Position numbers and translations under genes: made by a program
Part shown: positions 6,126 through 7,951 of the stretch, piece by piece
Layout: each line of letters opens with the position of its first letter
Position numbering within the stretch: position 1 is the first letter of the stretch
Source: an uncultured Oscillospiraceae bacterium
GTDB taxonomy: Bacteria; Bacillota; Clostridia; Oscillospirales; Ruminococcaceae
Direction: 5' to 3'
Length of the DNA stretch: 7,951 nucleotides
Assembly: GCA_934488695.1 (NCBI GenBank)
Contig: CAKSSH010000053.1
Span: 1 to 7,951, forward strand
Notes under the pieces: model-generated
What the model was told of the DNA's origin: nothing
Database searches by the model: none
Seen by the model: the letters and a program-made list of their open reading frames with translations, nothing else

Positions 6126-7106
6126 ATGAACAGTATTATACGCCCTGAGTCCATGACTCGAATTACAACAAAAGAATTGGCTAATGCGTTTATCGCCGAG
6201 CAGATTGAAGAAATTCGTGCTCAGGTAGGAGACAAAAAGGTGCTTTTGGCGCTTTCAGGAGGGGTTGACTCCTCGGTTGTGGCGGCTCTTCTTGTAAAGG
6301 CAATCGGAAAGCAGCTTGTTTGCGTGCATGTCAATCACGGCCTTCTTCGAAAGGGTGAGCCGGAGCAGGTTGTTAAGGTATTTAAGGACGAAATGGACGC
6401 CAATCTTGTTTATGTTGACGCCATTGACCGATTCCTTGATAAGCTTGCGGGCGTTGAGGATCCCGAAACAAAAAGAAAAATCATCGGCAACGAATTTATT
6501 AACGTGTTTGTTGAAGAAGCGAGAAAGCTTGATGGGGTTGATTTCCTGGCACAAGGAACGATCTATCCCGATATTCTTGAAAGTAACGGTGTGAAGGCGC
6601 ATCACAATGTTGGCGGACTTCCCGAGGACCTCAAGTTTGAGCTTGTTGAGCCGGTTAAACTTCTTTTTAAAGATGAGGTCAGAGTTGTCGGTAAGGCGCT
6701 GGGGCTTCCCGAATCAATGGTTGAGCGTCAGCCGTTTCCCGGTCCCGGACTCGGTGTCCGTTGCGTAGGTGCAATCACAAGAGACAGGCTTGAAGCCGTC
6801 CGCGAATCCGACGCGATTCTTCGTGACGAATTTGAAAAGGCGGGCTACCAAGGGAAGGTTTGGCAATATTTCACAGTCGTTCCGGACTTTAAATCCACCG
6901 GCGTTAAAGATGGCAAGCGTCTTTGGGACTGGCCGGTCATTCTCCGAGCAGTTAATACAGTTGACGCTATGTCGGCAACAGTTGAGGAGATTCCGTATAA
7001 CATCCTCTTTAAGATTCGTGATAGAATCCTCGAAGAAGTCCCCGGCGTAAACCGTGTCCTGTACGATATTTCTCCAAAACCAATCGCCACAATCGAGTGG
7101 GAATAA
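6126..7106 (+). CDS. GMP synthase ATP-pyrophosphatase-type protein without glutaminase domain (second GuaA-like)
   Basis: A 326-residue relative of the C-terminal two thirds of GuaA. It has the P-loop LALSGGVDSSVVAALL (41-56), FLAQGTIYPDILES, HHNVGGLPEDL, VERQPFPGPGLGVR (199-212) and the family end ISPKPIATIEWE. The amidotransferase domain is absent, and the frame begins cleanly at ATG 6126 with GGAGG at 6116-6120, so this is an intact short gene rather than a broken one. It resembles the synthetase subunit of archaeal split GMP synthases. It may use free ammonia or borrow a glutaminase such as the one in the preceding GuaA; this is inference. Compared with that GuaA it has VNHG where the other has VDHG, and KDGKRLWDWPVILRAVNT in the C-terminal domain, so it belongs to a different lineage and is not a recent copy. 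Leucine codons are mostly CTT, unlike the gene before it. XMP is the likely substrate, but another one cannot be excluded. Met10 at 6153 is an alternative start. Confidence 0.9.
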   Translation: MNSIIRPESMTRITTKELANAFIAEQIEEIRAQVGDKKVLLALSGGVDSSVVAALLVKAIGKQLVCVHVNHGLLRKGEPEQVVKVFKDEMDANLVYVDAIDRFLDKLAGVEDPETKRKIIGNEFINVFVEEARKLDGVDFLAQGTIYPDILESNGVKAHHNVGGLPEDLKFELVEPVKLLFKDEVRVVGKALGLPESMVERQPFPGPGLGVRCVGAITRDRLEAVRESDAILRDEFEKAGYQGKVWQYFTVVPDFKSTGVKDGKRLWDWPVILRAVNTVDAMSATVEEIPYNILFKIRDRILEEVPGVNRVLYDISPKPIATIEWE

Positions 7107-7150
7107 TACCGCCCGGCTTACAGCCGTATTTGAAAGCTGTATAAAATTTA

Positions 7151-7183
7151 AGGCTTCTGTCCAAAATGGGCAGAAGCCTTTTT
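7151..7183. terminator. Strong intrinsic terminator between convergent genes
   Basis: AGGCTTCTGTCC (7151-7162) pairs with GGGCAGAAGCCT (7168-7179) to give 12 pairs with one G-T wobble, around the 5-nt loop AAAAT. On the plus strand the T-run at 7179-7183 follows directly, a textbook rho-independent terminator for the guaA end of the operon. Read on the minus strand the same stem is followed by TAAATTTTAT, a poorer U-tract, so it may also serve the convergent sirtuin gene. That gene's stop codon (7182-7184) touches the T-run. Confidence 0.9.
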
Positions 7184-7951
7184 ACATACATTTATTGATA
7201 GCATTTGATATATCGCCATCTATACAGATGGATTTATGCCGAATTTCAGCCGGACAAATCGCCTGTCCTTGATTGATACAGGCGTAGATTGCGTTTGGAT
7301 TCTTCACTGTCATCTGCCAGAACGGATATTTGATGATAACCGGCGTGTTATAGCCGACGCCCAACTCCAGAAAGAGGATTTTTTGCCCCGCGCGGGTTCG
7401 GAGAAAATCCTCATACCGTTCTGCCGCACGATGCCAACCCTCGTCCTCAACGAATTTATCATCACTTCGCAAGTTCATGGTCAGTGGTTTCCCACAGTGG
7501 GGGCAGACAGGGAGCAGCTCTGTCGGAATTTTCATATCTTTCTGCCGTTCCGCCATCTCCCGAATGACATCTTCGTTATCAAAGGTCTCCTGACAGCACG
7601 GCTCACTGCACTGAAACAGGCCGTAATCGCCCTGCGTGTAGAAAAGCCGCTTTTTGTCAAAGCCTACTTTTTGAAAGCAATGGTCAACGTTTGTTGTAAT
7701 CACAAAATAGTCCTTATCTGCGACGAGTTTCAGAAGGTTCTCATAGACCGGCTTTGGCGCATCTTGATAGCGATTAACAAAAATATACCGGCTCCAATAT
7801 GCCCAATGCTCCTCCGGGGTTTGATAAGGGTAAAATCCACCCGAATACATATCCTCAAATCCGTATTTTTTGCGAAAATCGGAAAAGTATTTTTCAAACC
7901 TCTCTCCGCTGTAAGTAAAGCCTGCGGCGGCGGAAAGCCCTGCCCCTGCGC
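7182..7951 (-). CDS. SIR2-family protein of the class M (macrodomain-linked) sirtuin type, N-terminus cut by window edge
   Basis: The frame runs open to the right edge. The ATG at 7848-7850 is internal, since conserved sirtuin sequence continues upstream: GAGLSAAAGF, the NAD-binding GAGxS motif, is encoded at 7917-7946. Visible length is 255 residues, and only a short N-terminal piece seems missing. Counting from the internal Met, the nicotinamide/ribose motif TTNVD is at 52-56. The zinc site is made by CSEPCC (81-86) and CPHC (116-119). Where deacetylase sirtuins have the catalytic His (LHG), this protein has Gln in YTQGDYG (71-77), as reported for class M sirtuins (SirTM) that ADP-ribosylate proteins. 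In Streptococcus and Staphylococcus such enzymes modify a lipoylated GcvH-like protein, and a macrodomain protein reverses it. Here the partners, if any, lie beyond the right edge. It is convergent with the guaA-like gene. SIR2 membership is certain; ADP-ribosylation activity is inferred. Confidence 0.88.
   Translation of the reverse strand, partial: AGAGLSAAAGFTYSGERFEKYFSDFRKKYGFEDMYSGGFYPYQTPEEHWAYWSRYIFVNRYQDAPKPVYENLLKLVADKDYFVITTNVDHCFQKVGFDKKRLFYTQGDYGLFQCSEPCCQETFDNEDVIREMAERQKDMKIPTELLPVCPHCGKPLTMNLRSDDKFVEDEGWHRAAERYEDFLRTRAGQKILFLELGVGYNTPVIIKYPFWQMTVKNPNAIYACINQGQAICPAEIRHKSICIDGDISNAINKCM

Noticed and set aside
6126..6155. The second guaA-like gene as a truncated pseudogene left by a broken duplicate.
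   Set aside because: It has its own ribosome binding site (GGAGG at 6116-6120), an intact frame to the family's usual C-terminus, all ATP-pyrophosphatase motifs, and no remnant of a glutaminase domain in the 21-nt gap upstream.
5724..6739. A 20-nt exact match between the two guaA-like genes (5724-5743 and 6720-6739) as a sign of recent recombination or a direct repeat.
   Set aside because: It encodes the highly conserved VERQPF motif, and the sequences diverge right after it at synonymous sites (GGGCCC against GGTCCC). Shared protein constraint explains it.
7114..7141. Small overlapping inverted repeats after the second guaA-like gene (CGGCT/AGCCG at 7114-7126 and TACAGC/GCTGTA at 7119-7141) as a riboswitch or attenuator.
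   Set aside because: The stems are 5-6 bp, lie downstream of the last gene and directly before a strong terminator, and have no gene in the sense direction to control. They look like trailer sequence.
7848..7850. ATG at 7848-7850 (minus strand) as the start of the sirtuin gene.
   Set aside because: The same frame continues upstream with the conserved GAGLS NAD-binding motif (7932-7946), so this Met is internal.

Overview
The window reads as a compact piece of a Bacillota chromosome, most likely from the Clostridia (an Oscillospirales/Ruminococcaceae-like genome is my guess). The case rests on a D-alanylation (dlt) operon, a Rex redox repressor, strong AGGAGG-type ribosome binding sites, GTG and TTG starts mixed with ATG, very short intergenic gaps and moderate GC. 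No rRNA, tRNA, IS element or CRISPR array is visible.

Positions 1-7106 hold one uninterrupted run of plus-strand genes, probably one or two transcription units. It starts inside dltB, which is cut by the left edge, and continues with dltC, dltD and a very small gene at 2308-2466. I identify that small gene as dltX; it overlaps the 3' end of dltD in another frame. Together these make the membrane machinery that loads D-alanine onto teichoic acids: DltC carries D-Ala, DltB passes it across the membrane, DltX is the reported Tyr acceptor in the membrane, and DltD finishes the transfer. dltA should lie just left of the window. Then follow asnS (asparaginyl-tRNA synthetase), rex (NADH/NAD+-sensing repressor), a full-length guaA (GMP synthase) and a second guaA-like gene. 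The second gene has only the ATP-pyrophosphatase and dimerisation parts and no glutaminase domain. Gaps between the genes are 6-37 nt, apart from the 56-nt dltD/dltX overlap. A weak hairpin sits between rex and guaA. A strong intrinsic terminator at 7151-7183 closes the run.

Positions 7182-7951 hold a convergent minus-strand gene cut by the right edge. It is a SIR2-family protein of the macrodomain-linked class M type (SirTM), with GAGLS, TTNVD, a cysteine zinc site and Gln where ordinary sirtuins have the catalytic His. In other Bacillota such genes work with a macrodomain ADP-ribosylhydrolase in reversible protein ADP-ribosylation. That partner, if present, would be off the right edge.

The points most worth a second look are the overlapping dltX, the tandem of full-length and glutaminase-less GMP synthases with very different leucine codon use, and the partial SirTM gene.
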